From Desulfosudis oleivorans (lineage in GTDB: Bacteria; Desulfobacterota; Desulfobacteria; Desulfobacterales; SURF-7): 64,000 nt of DNA. Below are positions 7,624 to 16,470 of this stretch, piece after piece (within the stretch, counting starts at the first letter, position 1; every line of letters begins with the position of its first letter). A program made the translations under genes and the position numbers. The DNA is taken from the NCBI GenBank assembly GCA_020723305.1, contig DYJC01000012.1:84680-148679 (forward strand), written 5' to 3'. The notes under the pieces were generated by a model that saw nothing but the letters and a program-made list of their open reading frames with translations, was not told the DNA's origin and made no database searches.

Positions 7624-8769
7624 CTATAGCCCCATACATTTTGCAATGATGCCTTTCATAATTTCATTGGTTCCGGCGAATATGGACATGACGCGGACAT
7701 CTCGAAAATCTTTCACTACCGGGCAGCTTTCCAGGGTTCCGGTTTCCCCAAACAAATTCAAACTTGTTTCAGCTATTTTTCTGGCCAGATCTGTTGTCCA
7801 GTATTTTGCCATGGAGGTTTCGATGACAACATGTTGCCCTTCCATGTGGTCAGCGATCAACTTGTTGATGAATGTTCGGCCGATTTTGACTTCGGTTGCC
7901 ATCTCAACAAGTGTAAACTGAACAACCTGGGATTTGATATGAAAATTACCGGCATTATTTTTTCCTTGAATAAGCGTCAGCGTGGATTTCAGAATTTTTT
8001 CTGCTGCAGCGATACCCATAACAGCGCAGACTAGTCTTTCCTGCTGGAGCTTTTCCATCAACATAATGAAACCCGATCCTTTTTCTCCAAGCTGGTTTGT
8101 TTTGGGTATTCTGCAATTGTTAAAGAACAATTCAGCGGTATCCTGACTTTTAAGACCCATCTTATTGAGCCGGCGTCCTTTTTGAAAACCCGGAGTTCCC
8201 GATTCAACCAGATAAAGAGAAATGGCTTGATGAGGATTCTCAACAAGGGAGTCCCGTGCAGCAACAATAACGAGATCTGAATTGATACCATTGGAGATAA
8301 AGGTTTTGGAACCATTCAGTATAATTTCTTCACCATCTGTGACAGCGGTGGTCGTCATGGATGCCAGGTCGCTTCCTGCATCCGGTTCCGTCATTGCGAC
8401 AGCCGTAATGATATCTCCGGAAACACATCCGGGAAGGTATTTTTGTTTTTGTGCTTCCGTTGCATAGGTGTTGATATATGGAACAATAATATCACTGTGA
8501 AGGGGTGCGGCCAGACCGGCTTCCGATATCTGTGACAGCTCTTCGATTACAACCACGGAGTAAAGGAAATCACCTCCAAGGCCACCATATTTTTTTGAAA
8601 TGCCGGTACAAAGGAATCCTTGTTCTCCCATTTTTTTCCAGACCGCCCTGGGTACAATTTTGTCCTGTTCCCATTGCAGTCCATGAGGTTGGATTTCATT
8701 GGATAGAAATGAGCGTAATCTCTCTCTGAACTGATCGTGGTTGTCTGTATATTGTAACAATGAGGCCAT
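7624..8769 (-). CDS. Acyl-CoA dehydrogenase, long-chain-type active site
   Basis: 381 residues. A flavoprotein that introduces the alpha-beta double bond into acyl-CoA. Visible signatures are the FAD-binding AMTEPDAGSDLASM, the substrate/FAD segment ISNGINSDLVIVAA, and the C-terminal SIFAGTNEIMKGIIA. The last motif has Ala where medium- and short-chain enzymes have the catalytic Glu (YEG). A Glu is present instead in LQQERLVCAVMGIAAAE, the position used by long-chain and isovaleryl-CoA dehydrogenases. The start at 8769 follows AGAGG; an ATG at 8817 is less likely because it lies inside the palindrome. Confidence 0.9.
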   Translation of the reverse strand: MASLLQYTDNHDQFRERLRSFLSNEIQPHGLQWEQDKIVPRAVWKKMGEQGFLCTGISKKYGGLGGDFLYSVVVIEELSQISEAGLAAPLHSDIIVPYINTYATEAQKQKYLPGCVSGDIITAVAMTEPDAGSDLASMTTTAVTDGEEIILNGSKTFISNGINSDLVIVAARDSLVENPHQAISLYLVESGTPGFQKGRRLNKMGLKSQDTAELFFNNCRIPKTNQLGEKGSGFIMLMEKLQQERLVCAVMGIAAAEKILKSTLTLIQGKNNAGNFHIKSQVVQFTLVEMATEVKIGRTFINKLIADHMEGQHVVIETSMAKYWTTDLARKIAETSLNLFGETGTLESCPVVKDFRDVRVMSIFAGTNEIMKGIIAKCMGL

Positions 8770-8805
8770 TTTCAACCTCTGATGAAATCGTATTGAGTTG
8801 TTGCT

Positions 8806-8829
8806 TACTTCCATCATATGATGGAAGTA
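8806..8829. promoter_or_regulatory. 24-bp perfect palindrome, probable operator
   Basis: TACTTCCATCAT is followed immediately by its exact reverse complement. It sits 37 bp upstream of the acyl-CoA dehydrogenase start, in the divergent region shared with rarA. Perfect palindromes of this size are typical of TetR/FadR-type operators controlling fatty-acid oxidation. No such regulator gene is in this window. Confidence 0.6.
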
Positions 8830-9031
8830 CCATAAATGGTTCGATCATATCAAGTCAAGACAGATTTTTAGATTCTGTTTTTGCCAAGAGATTTTTTCGA
8901 ATCAAGACGACTTAACTTTTTTCTATGTTCCGGGAAGTGTGTATGATAATATTTTTATCCAGGCTCAGGTAATATGGCTGAAAGATGGGATGAAGAATGT
9001 CAATGGATATCTCTATAAAATAGGACAGGAT

Positions 9032-10408
9032 GTGGATCTCTTTAAATTTCAAGCAGGAAAGCATGCTGATGGACGGGCACCTTTAGCAGATCGTATGCGG
9101 CCGAAAAATCTGGATGAGTTTTTTGGCCAGTCACAAATCACCGGGGAAGGAACCATAATCCGTCATGCAATTGAGACGGATCAGATTTTTTCAATGATTT
9201 TATGGGGGCCTCCTGGATGCGGAAAAACAAGCCTTGCTTCCATTATTGCCCGGAGTACCCATTCCAATTTTATCCAGATTTCTGCTGTTTTATCCGGTGT
9301 AAAAGAGATCCGGTCGGTGATCGAGGATGCGGAAAAACAGAGAGTTTTGTTTCGTAAGCAAACGATTCTTTTTGTCGATGAGATTCATCGATTTAATAAG
9401 GCTCAGCAGGATGCTTTTTTACAACATGTGGAAAGCGGTCTGATTACCCTGATTGGAGCAACAACTGAAAATCCGTCGTTTGAAGTGATCCCAGCGTTAC
9501 TATCACGTTGCAGGGTAATTGTTTTACATTCAATCTCAAATGAGGATATTTCAACAATAATCAAGAGGGCATTATCCGATGAAGAAAGAGGACTTGGGAA
9601 AAGATCAATCCGGATTGAAAAACAGGCATTGGACCATCTGATTGCTGTGTCGGATGGTGATGTTCGAACCGCGCTGAACAATCTGGAGGTGGCATCTTCT
9701 TTGTTGGATTCCAGAAAAAAGACGGATGACGATTTGTTGGATGTTGCTGTTACGATTTCTCTGCACGATCTTGAGATGGCGCTTCAGCAAAAAGCATTGC
9801 GGTATGATAAAAATGGGGAAGAACACTATAATCTGATATCCGCCTTTCATAAAAGTCTTCGCGGCAGTGATCCGGATGCTGCCGCATATTGGCTTATTCG
9901 TATGATGCAGGCCGGCGAAGATCCTTATTATATCGGAAGGAGAATGGTCCGGTTTGCATCAGAGGACGTGGGAAATGCAGATCCGAATGCGTTGAACGTC
10001 GCCCTTAATGCGGTGGAAGCCTTTCGTTTCCTCGGTCATCCGGAAGGAGATTTGTCATTACTGCAAGCGGCTGTTTATCTGGCAACCGCTCCGAAAAGCA
10101 ATAGCTTGTATCAAACTGAAAAGCAGGTTTCCCAGATTGTACAGAAAACCGGTTCTCTGCCTGTACCTCACCATATTCGAAATGCACCGACCCATCTGAT
10201 GAAAGATTTGGGTTATGGCAAGGGATATCTGTATGCTCACGATTATCAGGATGGGTATATACCTCAAACCTATTTGCCGAAAGAGCTGGAGGAACAAATC
10301 TACTATACCCCTACCCAGAGAGGATATGAAAAGATTATCAAGCAACGGCTTGATAAATGGAGGGAACTCAGAAAGAAAAAACGCCGGACAGATGAGAACC
10401 TCTCCTGA
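9032..10408 (+). CDS. rarA: Replication-associated recombination protein RarA (MgsA)
   Basis: 458 residues from the GTG at 9032. AAA+ ATPase of the clamp-loader clade that acts at stalled replication forks. Motifs: APLADRMRPKNLDEFFGQ, Walker A GPPGCGKTSLA, Walker B FVDEIHRFNKAQQDAFLQ, sensor region GATTENPSFEV, and the C-terminal tetramerisation segment (RGSDPDAAAYWLIRMMQAGE, then FASEDVGNADP). Other members start with a short MDLF-like sequence, matching VDLFKFQ here, and AGGACAGGA precedes it; in-frame starts upstream (8939, 8990) are possible. Monocistronic, divergent from the fatty-acid genes. Confidence 0.93.
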   Translation: MDLFKFQAGKHADGRAPLADRMRPKNLDEFFGQSQITGEGTIIRHAIETDQIFSMILWGPPGCGKTSLASIIARSTHSNFIQISAVLSGVKEIRSVIEDAEKQRVLFRKQTILFVDEIHRFNKAQQDAFLQHVESGLITLIGATTENPSFEVIPALLSRCRVIVLHSISNEDISTIIKRALSDEERGLGKRSIRIEKQALDHLIAVSDGDVRTALNNLEVASSLLDSRKKTDDDLLDVAVTISLHDLEMALQQKALRYDKNGEEHYNLISAFHKSLRGSDPDAAAYWLIRMMQAGEDPYYIGRRMVRFASEDVGNADPNALNVALNAVEAFRFLGHPEGDLSLLQAAVYLATAPKSNSLYQTEKQVSQIVQKTGSLPVPHHIRNAPTHLMKDLGYGKGYLYAHDYQDGYIPQTYLPKELEEQIYYTPTQRGYEKIIKQRLDKWRELRKKKRRTDENLS

Positions 10409-10515
10409 AAGAACTTGACAAAAGGCATGAATATATTAAAAGAGACACTGAAACGAAGTTCCAAACTCGCGTGTAATGAATTACACAGTACAAGTAAAAA
10501 ATTTTGTTTATCCAG

Positions 10516-10605
10516 ATTTGTAACAGTGTTTTTGAATTTAAACATGAATTTTGTGCCATGAAAAAATGTTTGTATTTTTTTCCTGGATGATCTGAATTTG
10601 TAACA
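10516..10605 (+). promoter_or_regulatory. Direct repeat ATTTGTAACA upstream of TRAP operon
   Basis: ATTTGTAACA occurs at 10516-10525 and 10596-10605, exactly 80 bp apart, in the 239-bp gap before dctP. The first copy continues as GTAACAGTGTT, which resembles the GTAACAATGTT motif upstream of sdhC. Possible regulator sites; no promoter is assigned with confidence. Confidence 0.3.
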
Positions 10606-10647
10606 AAAATCGTCCACTATCAACCTGCATAGGTGAGGCGGCAAACC

Positions 10648-11688
10648 ATGAAAAATATTGTTTTTATTATTTGTGTCTTTTTATTTGGCATGGGTGTTTC
10701 TTTTGTTGAAGCCGAAGAAAAAGACAAGCCAGGGGTTACCATCAAAATTGCGACGCTTGCTCCTAAGGGTTCCGCTCTGATGAATGTACTTGAGGAGCTG
10801 AGGGATCGCGTAAGGGAAGAAACAAAAAATGAAGTGTATTTTAAAATCTATCCTGGGGCGATTCAAGGGGATGAAAAAGATGTATTGACCAAAATCAGGC
10901 TTGGACAACTTCAGGGCGGCGCATTTACCAGCAATGGGATGGGAAGAGTTGTTCCGGAGGTCAGGATAACGGATATCCCTTATTTGTTTAAGAATTATGA
11001 AGAGGTTGCTTATGTCCGTTCCAAGATAAAAGATAAACTGGAAAAGCTTTTTGATGAAAAAGATTTTGTTGTTGTTGCGTGGGCGGATATCGGATTTGTT
11101 CATCTTTTTTCAAAAGAGCCGGTTACCGCTGATAATCTGAAAAATTTAAAAGTATGGGTATGGGGAGATGATGTATTGAGTCTGACAATATGGAAAACCG
11201 TAGGAGTTACACCCATTTCTCTTTCCATTACAGATGTGCTTACGTCTCTTTCAACAAAATTGATTGATACTGCTCCCTCTACTCCCTTTGGAGCGGTAGC
11301 CTTCAGATGGTATACAAAATTCAATTATATCTCGGAAATTCCATCAACCGACCCATCTTCGGCGCTTCTGGTTTCCAAAAATACCTGGAATAAGATTTCA
11401 CCGGAAAGCAAGGAAAAGATCGCCAGGATTGCAGAATGGTATCATGACACGATTACCACTACCAATCGAAAGGCAAATGCAGACTGTCTGAAAATATTAA
11501 GAGATGCCGGCATTAAAGTGGCTCCCGCAACAGAGGAAAGCATCAAGTTTGTTACGGATATGCAAATGAAAACAAGAGAGGCGCTCATTGGAAAACTTTA
11601 CTCCAGGGAGCTTTTAAATGAAGTGCTGGGGTATCTGGATGAGTATAGAAAAATGAATCCGAACAGCGATTACATCAGAATCCAATAA
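10648..11688 (+). CDS. dctP: TRAP transporter solute-binding protein DctP
   Basis: 346 residues with a cleavable signal peptide (MKNIVFIICVFLFGMGVSF, cleavage near VEA). Periplasmic receptor of a tripartite ATP-independent transporter that uses an ion gradient. DctP features include IKIATLAPKGSALMN, the DIPYLF segment and a central VWVWGDD region. The ATG at 10648 is preceded by GGTGAGG at good spacing. First of three genes (dctPQM) in one operon. The ligand is probably an organic acid but cannot be deduced. Confidence 0.9.
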   Translation: MKNIVFIICVFLFGMGVSFVEAEEKDKPGVTIKIATLAPKGSALMNVLEELRDRVREETKNEVYFKIYPGAIQGDEKDVLTKIRLGQLQGGAFTSNGMGRVVPEVRITDIPYLFKNYEEVAYVRSKIKDKLEKLFDEKDFVVVAWADIGFVHLFSKEPVTADNLKNLKVWVWGDDVLSLTIWKTVGVTPISLSITDVLTSLSTKLIDTAPSTPFGAVAFRWYTKFNYISEIPSTDPSSALLVSKNTWNKISPESKEKIARIAEWYHDTITTTNRKANADCLKILRDAGIKVAPATEESIKFVTDMQMKTREALIGKLYSRELLNEVLGYLDEYRKMNPNSDYIRIQ

Positions 11689-11698
11689 GGGAAACAAA

Positions 11699-12259
11699 AT
11701 GATCTGCCAAGAATGTGGAAAAGAGGTTGAAGACGATACAAGGACATGCCCGATTTGCTATGCTAGCATACTTGAAACCGACAGTTTTTTTGATAAGATT
11801 GCAAAAATTGAGGGATATTTTTTATCCGTCTGCCTCGCCATGATGGTGATCATGGTTCTTCTCCAGATTGTCCTTCGGAATTTTTTTTCAAGTGGAATCG
11901 CCGGCGGAGATGCCATTGTAAGACATTTGCTTTTATGGGTCGGATTCCTGGGAGCGGGTCTGGCAACCAGAGGTGGCATGCATATCCGGGTGGATATTGC
12001 ATCCAAGATTCTTTCTCAAAAGGGGATGAGGGTTGCTAGCATATTTACCGATTTTTTTTCTGTAATCGTTGGCTGCTTTCTGGTTTATGCATCTTTTTCT
12101 TTTGTCAGACTGGAATATCAGTCCGCAGATAAATTGCTTTTTATGCACCTTCCGATCTGGGCTATGGAGAGTATCATACCGATTGGCTTTTTGACCATCA
12201 CCATCCGTTTTGCATCCAAAGGAATTGAAAAATTTTTAAAGCTGGTAAAGGAAGCGTAA
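11699..12259 (+). CDS. dctQ: TRAP small permease DctQ with N-terminal zinc ribbon
   Basis: 186 residues. The C-terminal ~150 residues are a standard four-helix DctQ subunit (SVCLAMMVIMVLLQIVLRNF, GGDAIVRHLLLWVGFLGA, then HIRVDI). The first 20 residues instead carry CQEC and CPIC, a double-Cys zinc-ribbon-like module not normal for this family. The ATG at 11699 is the only sensible start and the Cys pairs lie directly after it. It is 10 bases from dctP and 1 base from dctM. The ribbon should be cytoplasmic and might tether or regulate the transporter; this is inference. Confidence 0.88.
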   Translation: MICQECGKEVEDDTRTCPICYASILETDSFFDKIAKIEGYFLSVCLAMMVIMVLLQIVLRNFFSSGIAGGDAIVRHLLLWVGFLGAGLATRGGMHIRVDIASKILSQKGMRVASIFTDFFSVIVGCFLVYASFSFVRLEYQSADKLLFMHLPIWAMESIIPIGFLTITIRFASKGIEKFLKLVKEA

Positions 12260-12260
12260 G

Positions 12261-13538
12261 ATGACAACACTGATTGTTCTGGTGATCATTTTAATGGCAA
12301 TCATGGGGGCTCCGGTTTTTATCGTATTATCCGCCTTTGCCATGCTTGGGTTTTATATGACGGAAATTCCACTGGCGGCTATTATTGTTGATCTTTACAG
12401 TAACTTTTCCAGCCAGCCGCTTTTATACACCATACCCTTGTTCACTTTTGCCGGTTATGTGCTTGCTGAAAGTAAAACCTCAATCAGACTGGTTAATTTT
12501 ACCAGTGCGATCCTGGGCTGGCTGCCTGGCGGTCTGGCCATTGTCGCACTGATCACGTGTGCATTTTTTACCGCTTTTACCGGAGCCTCCGGAGTTACCA
12601 TTATTGCACTGGGAGGTCTTTTATATCCGGCAATGATTAAGGAGAAGTACCCGGAAAAATTCTCTCTTGGATTGCTGACATCTTCCGGGAGTCTTGGGCT
12701 TTTGTTCCCTCCAAGCCTCCCCATTATTCTGTTTGGTGTTGTATCGGAAGCAAGCATAAACCAATTGTTTGCCGCCGGCCTGCTTCCAGGAATTTTTCTC
12801 ATCGTTCTTCTTTCTTTATACAGTATGTTCATTGGAAAAAGGGATGGGGTTGTCCAGACGAAATTTCATTTTGTAGAAGTACTCAAGACAGCAAATCAGG
12901 CAAAGTGGGAGCTTTTTATTCCTGTAATCGTGGCAGTGGGCATATATGGAGGTTTTTTTACCTTAGGAGAGATTGCATCGATTACCGTCGCCTACTCAAT
13001 AATCGTTGAGGTTTTTATTCAAAAAGATATCCGGATTCAGCAGATTCCCTCGATCATGAAAAGGAGTATGATACTAGTAGGGGGGATACTGGTTATTTTG
13101 GGGGGGGCTTATGGTTTGACAAATTACCTGATTGATGCTGAAGTTCCAATGTTAATACTGGATTCCATGCGAGTCTATATCACTTCGAAGTTTTTCTTCC
13201 TGCTTACCCTGAATATTTTCCTTCTAATTGTCGGATGTGTCCTGGATATTTTTTCAGCGATCCTTGTGACAGTTCCACTGATTCTCCCGATTGCAGAAAG
13301 TTACGGAATCAATCCTGTACACCTTGGAATCATCTTTTTGACCAATCTGGAAATCGGGTATTCAACACCACCGGTTGGAATGAATCTGTTTATCGCTTCT
13401 TTCCGGTTCAACAAATCGGTTCTCACACTCTATCGGTCAACCATTCCGTTTCTGGTGATTCTTTTTATGGCACTCATGTTCATTACATACATGCCGCAAC
13501 TCAGTCTGTGGCTTGTGGACTATCTTCACATCAAATAG
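12261..13538 (+). CDS. dctM: TRAP large permease DctM
   Basis: 425 residues, hydrophobic throughout (about 11-12 membrane segments). It has DctM-family hallmarks FFTAFTGASGVTIIALGG, LLFPPSLPIILFG, and GYSTPPVGMNLFIAS near the C-terminus. This is the transport-conducting subunit that works with DctQ and DctP encoded immediately upstream; a single base separates it from dctQ. Length is normal for the family. Confidence 0.93.
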   Translation: MTTLIVLVIILMAIMGAPVFIVLSAFAMLGFYMTEIPLAAIIVDLYSNFSSQPLLYTIPLFTFAGYVLAESKTSIRLVNFTSAILGWLPGGLAIVALITCAFFTAFTGASGVTIIALGGLLYPAMIKEKYPEKFSLGLLTSSGSLGLLFPPSLPIILFGVVSEASINQLFAAGLLPGIFLIVLLSLYSMFIGKRDGVVQTKFHFVEVLKTANQAKWELFIPVIVAVGIYGGFFTLGEIASITVAYSIIVEVFIQKDIRIQQIPSIMKRSMILVGGILVILGGAYGLTNYLIDAEVPMLILDSMRVYITSKFFFLLTLNIFLLIVGCVLDIFSAILVTVPLILPIAESYGINPVHLGIIFLTNLEIGYSTPPVGMNLFIASFRFNKSVLTLYRSTIPFLVILFMALMFITYMPQLSLWLVDYLHIK

Positions 13539-13558
13539 CCAGGCCAAAATGGTAGACA

Positions 13559-13798
13559 ATGAAAATCAGTGTGAACCTTTTTGCTACGCTTGTCTGTTTT
13601 AAACCGGATAATACAGGAAGGGATCCATGGACAGTGGATTGTTCAGAAGGAACCACTGTCGGAGAATTACTCTGCATGTTGAAAGTTCCTTCTGCCAAAG
13701 CACGAATTTTTTTTGTCAATAATGTTCACGCCAATGAAAAAACAGTTCTGAAAGATGGAGATCAGGTGGGAATATTTCCTCCGGTAGGAGGCGGATAG
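13559..13798 (+). CDS. MoaD/ThiS-family sulfur-carrier protein
   Basis: 79 residues, beta-grasp, ending in the diagnostic VGIFPPVGGG, whose C-terminal Gly-Gly is thiocarboxylated in active members. MoaD supplies sulfur for molybdopterin; dedicated MoaD paralogs often lie beside tungsten aldehyde oxidoreductases, as here (AOR at 14468-16204 on the other strand). It follows dctM by 20 bases and may be read through from the TRAP operon. Its 3' end overlaps the end of the convergent gene by 37 bases. Confidence 0.85.
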   Translation: MKISVNLFATLVCFKPDNTGRDPWTVDCSEGTTVGELLCMLKVPSAKARIFFVNNVHANEKTVLKDGDQVGIFPPVGGG

Positions 13799-14376
13799 AT
13801 AACAAGATGAATGGTTTTGTCTTTCCATCCGTGAGATAAAAATTCTTCCGCGTCGATATCTTTCCCGAAAATTGCCTGCTTTTTACAGACAGTAATGAAT
13901 CTGTCTTTTTGGTGAAGGATGAAATCTTGAAATAAGCTTCCGCTTACTCGTATGCCTGTTTTGAAAAGCCGTGGTCCCAGTTCTTTGGCAATCGTATTAA
14001 AAAGTTTCAAGGTAAAGTCAATTGCCTGTTTATGAGAAACAGTTGATTGTTGCTCATATGAGATATTTTTCCGAAATGAAGAATAGAACCCTGATTTTCG
14101 AAATGTTGCACCAACAAGCCCCGGCATGGCAGCTGACAGGGCAAGTATTGAACCTTGTTTTAAAAAAGTGTTTGTAACATCATCAACAGCCTTGCCATCA
14201 AGGAAAATGGTTTGAATGCGATGGTCAATATATTCCGGGACAATTCCAATATCGATTGTCAAGAAATGATGAATAGAGGCTCCTGAGATCGTTGAAGCTA
14301 TGATTCCCTGGGCCAGCAATTGATGAAAAAAAGATATTGGATCGGCAACGATATGAGCAACGGTATCCTGTTTCAT
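13762..14376 (-). CDS. Conserved hypothetical protein next to AOR
   Basis: 204 residues, soluble, no signal peptide. The most conserved-looking parts are TIFLDGKAVDDVTNTFLKQG and ILALSAAMPGLVGATFRKSG. I associate similar sequences with AOR/MoaD neighbourhoods in Desulfobacterales but know no function. The pattern LDGKAV..D...L..GS.LALS is reminiscent of a beta-grasp-like domain, speculatively related to cofactor delivery. It lies downstream of AOR on the same strand, past a strong terminator, and its end overlaps moaD antisense by 37 bases. Confidence 0.6.
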   Translation of the reverse strand: MKQDTVAHIVADPISFFHQLLAQGIIASTISGASIHHFLTIDIGIVPEYIDHRIQTIFLDGKAVDDVTNTFLKQGSILALSAAMPGLVGATFRKSGFYSSFRKNISYEQQSTVSHKQAIDFTLKLFNTIAKELGPRLFKTGIRVSGSLFQDFILHQKDRFITVCKKQAIFGKDIDAEEFLSHGWKDKTIHLVIYPPPTGGNIPT

Positions 14377-14397
14377 GAAGAGAGCGGTATTTGGTTT

Positions 14398-14432
14398 TAA
14401 AAAACCAGGGATGCCCCAAAGGCCTCCCTGGT
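14398..14432 (-). terminator. Rho-independent terminator after AOR
   Basis: On the minus strand, ACCAGGGAGGCC pairs with GGGCATCCCTGGT around a short loop, followed by six T. It lies just downstream of the AOR stop and upstream of the 204-residue gene. Confidence 0.8.
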
Positions 14433-14467
14433 GATTTATGGATTAGATTTTTATCCTGTTTCACTCC

Positions 14468-16204
14468 TTACCAGTTGAAAACCTGATCAAGTTCATCCCC
14501 GTTTACTGCAAAAGTAACTTTATGGGGTGGAAGCGGTTCTTTTAAAAAAAAGTCAGGAAGCCTGTCATGGGCGGATGTAAAGCCGGCGCGGGAATTAAAG
14601 CTCCTTTCAAAATCGAGTATTTTTTTTCCAAGTGCAACCACATCGTCCGCTGTCAGATTCTGCCCGGTGAAGGCGGATAAAACATCAAGCATATCCTGGA
14701 AGGTATCTTCCTGGTCCAGTATGGCAAAAGCGATGAACAGGCAATATCCTGTTGCATCGATCGCGGCCGTGGCAATTTGCAGATTTCGGGAAAGTTCAAT
14801 CTGACCTTTTGGTTTCAAAGGGTCTACGTCACCACCAACCTTCAAAATATTGGCGGTTACAGCATATCCTGCTGTATGATCTGCGCCCATTGGCGATGTT
14901 GCATAGGTGACCGCTATCCCCTGAACCGCTCTTGGATCATAAGCCGGCATGGATTGGCCTTTCACAGTCGGAACCCTTTCCACTCCGAAAACTTTTCCGG
15001 CAACCTCTGCACCGCTGCCAAGGATACGACCAAGGTGAGAGCCTTTGCCTACTTCTTTTACAAGATTGATTGCAGCCTGACTATCTCCGAATTTCGCGAT
15101 TCCGGCTTCCATGGCGATTCCGATGGTCACCCCCATCTCAATGGTGTCGATACCAAAATCATCATCAAGTCTGTCCAGTTGTGCAATCGCATCCAAATCA
15201 TCGATTCCGCAGTTCCCGCCATGAGCCCATATGGTTTCGTATTCCGGCTGTTTGCTTAAGAATTTTCCATTTTTGTCTGGATATGTACCTGAACATTGGA
15301 TTATACAACCGCTGTGGCAACCATGGGTTGCGTTGCCTCCACGGCTTTTTTCCGTTTCAGCCAGTGTTTCACCGCTGATCTTGGAGGCCCCGGCAAACTG
15401 GCCTGTCGAAAAGTTATTCACCGGATATGCACCCGCTTCGTTAATGATGTTTGTCAACACATTGGTTCCGTATGATGGAAGACCTTCTCCGGTTACAGGG
15501 TGTTTTTTTAATCCTTGCACAAATTTTTTATTGGCTTCCTTAAATTTTTGTGGATCTTTGGGTTGCCTGGTTTTCATTCCGGAATCATCTAGTATGATCA
15601 CCTTTACTCCTTTTGATCCCATAACCGCACCAACCCCGCCACGACCTGCATGACGTGTCGGTCTTGTCTCCATATCGGTAAAGGCAACCGAGGCTACAGG
15701 CATTTTCATTTCACCAGCTGGGCCGATTGAGATATAGGCAGCTTTATCTCCATAAGTGGTTTTCATTTTATCGATTAAATCGTAATTGCCCATCATTTTA
15801 AGGGAATTATCTTCGGTGATTTCAACCTTGTCCTTGTCAATGAAAATCTTATAAATGGAATTCTTTACTGGCTTACCTTCAATTACAATCGCTGCATATC
15901 CAAGCCTTGCCAGAACTTGAGATGCCTGCCCGCCGGAGTTGGCTTCCTTGATTCCACCGGTCAAGGGGCTTTTGCATCCTACCGATATCCTGCCTGATTG
16001 CGCTGCTGCGGAGCCGCTTAAAAGCCCTGGCGCAATGACAAGTTTGTTATCCTCTCCAAGCGGATGACATGTCGGTGGCACCTCTGCGGCGATAATTGCA
16101 GAGGTCATTCCACGACCTCCCAGTCCGTTGTATCCACCGAGTTCCTGGATTGAAGTTTTTGGGCCGTTTTTTGCCCCCATGTTAATCCGTAGAATCTTAT
16201 CCAT
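14468..16204 (-). CDS. Aldehyde ferredoxin oxidoreductase family protein (tungsten)
   Basis: 578 residues. Family members use a bis-pterin tungsten centre and one 4Fe-4S cluster to interconvert aldehydes and acids with ferredoxin. Seen: LGGRGMTSAIIAAEVPP and TRHAGRGGVGAVMGSKG for pterin binding, cluster cysteines in THGCHSGCIIQCSG (spacing C-x3-C-x3-C, as in YdhV-like members, not the C-x2-C-x3-C of archaeal AOR), and DATGYCLF for the fourth Cys. The start at 16204 has GGGAGGAAATAGT upstream. It may feed acids to the acyl-CoA ligase or recycle aldehydes; the substrate is unknown. MoaD-like sulfur carrier nearby. Confidence 0.9.
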   Translation of the reverse strand: MDKILRINMGAKNGPKTSIQELGGYNGLGGRGMTSAIIAAEVPPTCHPLGEDNKLVIAPGLLSGSAAAQSGRISVGCKSPLTGGIKEANSGGQASQVLARLGYAAIVIEGKPVKNSIYKIFIDKDKVEITEDNSLKMMGNYDLIDKMKTTYGDKAAYISIGPAGEMKMPVASVAFTDMETRPTRHAGRGGVGAVMGSKGVKVIILDDSGMKTRQPKDPQKFKEANKKFVQGLKKHPVTGEGLPSYGTNVLTNIINEAGAYPVNNFSTGQFAGASKISGETLAETEKSRGGNATHGCHSGCIIQCSGTYPDKNGKFLSKQPEYETIWAHGGNCGIDDLDAIAQLDRLDDDFGIDTIEMGVTIGIAMEAGIAKFGDSQAAINLVKEVGKGSHLGRILGSGAEVAGKVFGVERVPTVKGQSMPAYDPRAVQGIAVTYATSPMGADHTAGYAVTANILKVGGDVDPLKPKGQIELSRNLQIATAAIDATGYCLFIAFAILDQEDTFQDMLDVLSAFTGQNLTADDVVALGKKILDFERSFNSRAGFTSAHDRLPDFFLKEPLPPHKVTFAVNGDELDQVFNW

Positions 16205-16470
16205 ACTATTTCCTCCCTTTTTATATGTGAGCAATCAAGTAAAAGATACCGGAAAACGATTTTTATAATTTGATAATGATGTGAGTCGATAAATGGATTA
16301 ATTTACAAGGTTACTATCATGGGTTCGGCGATTTTTCAAGATTCAAAAAGGATTTTCTCTTTCCTTGACATGGCTGGATTGATGAGGCATTGTTGCCACG
16401 TGTTTTATGCAGGAATCCAGAAGTATTCGTTCCAGATTGTTTTACAGGTTTTTTTCATTAGGGAGAGCTT

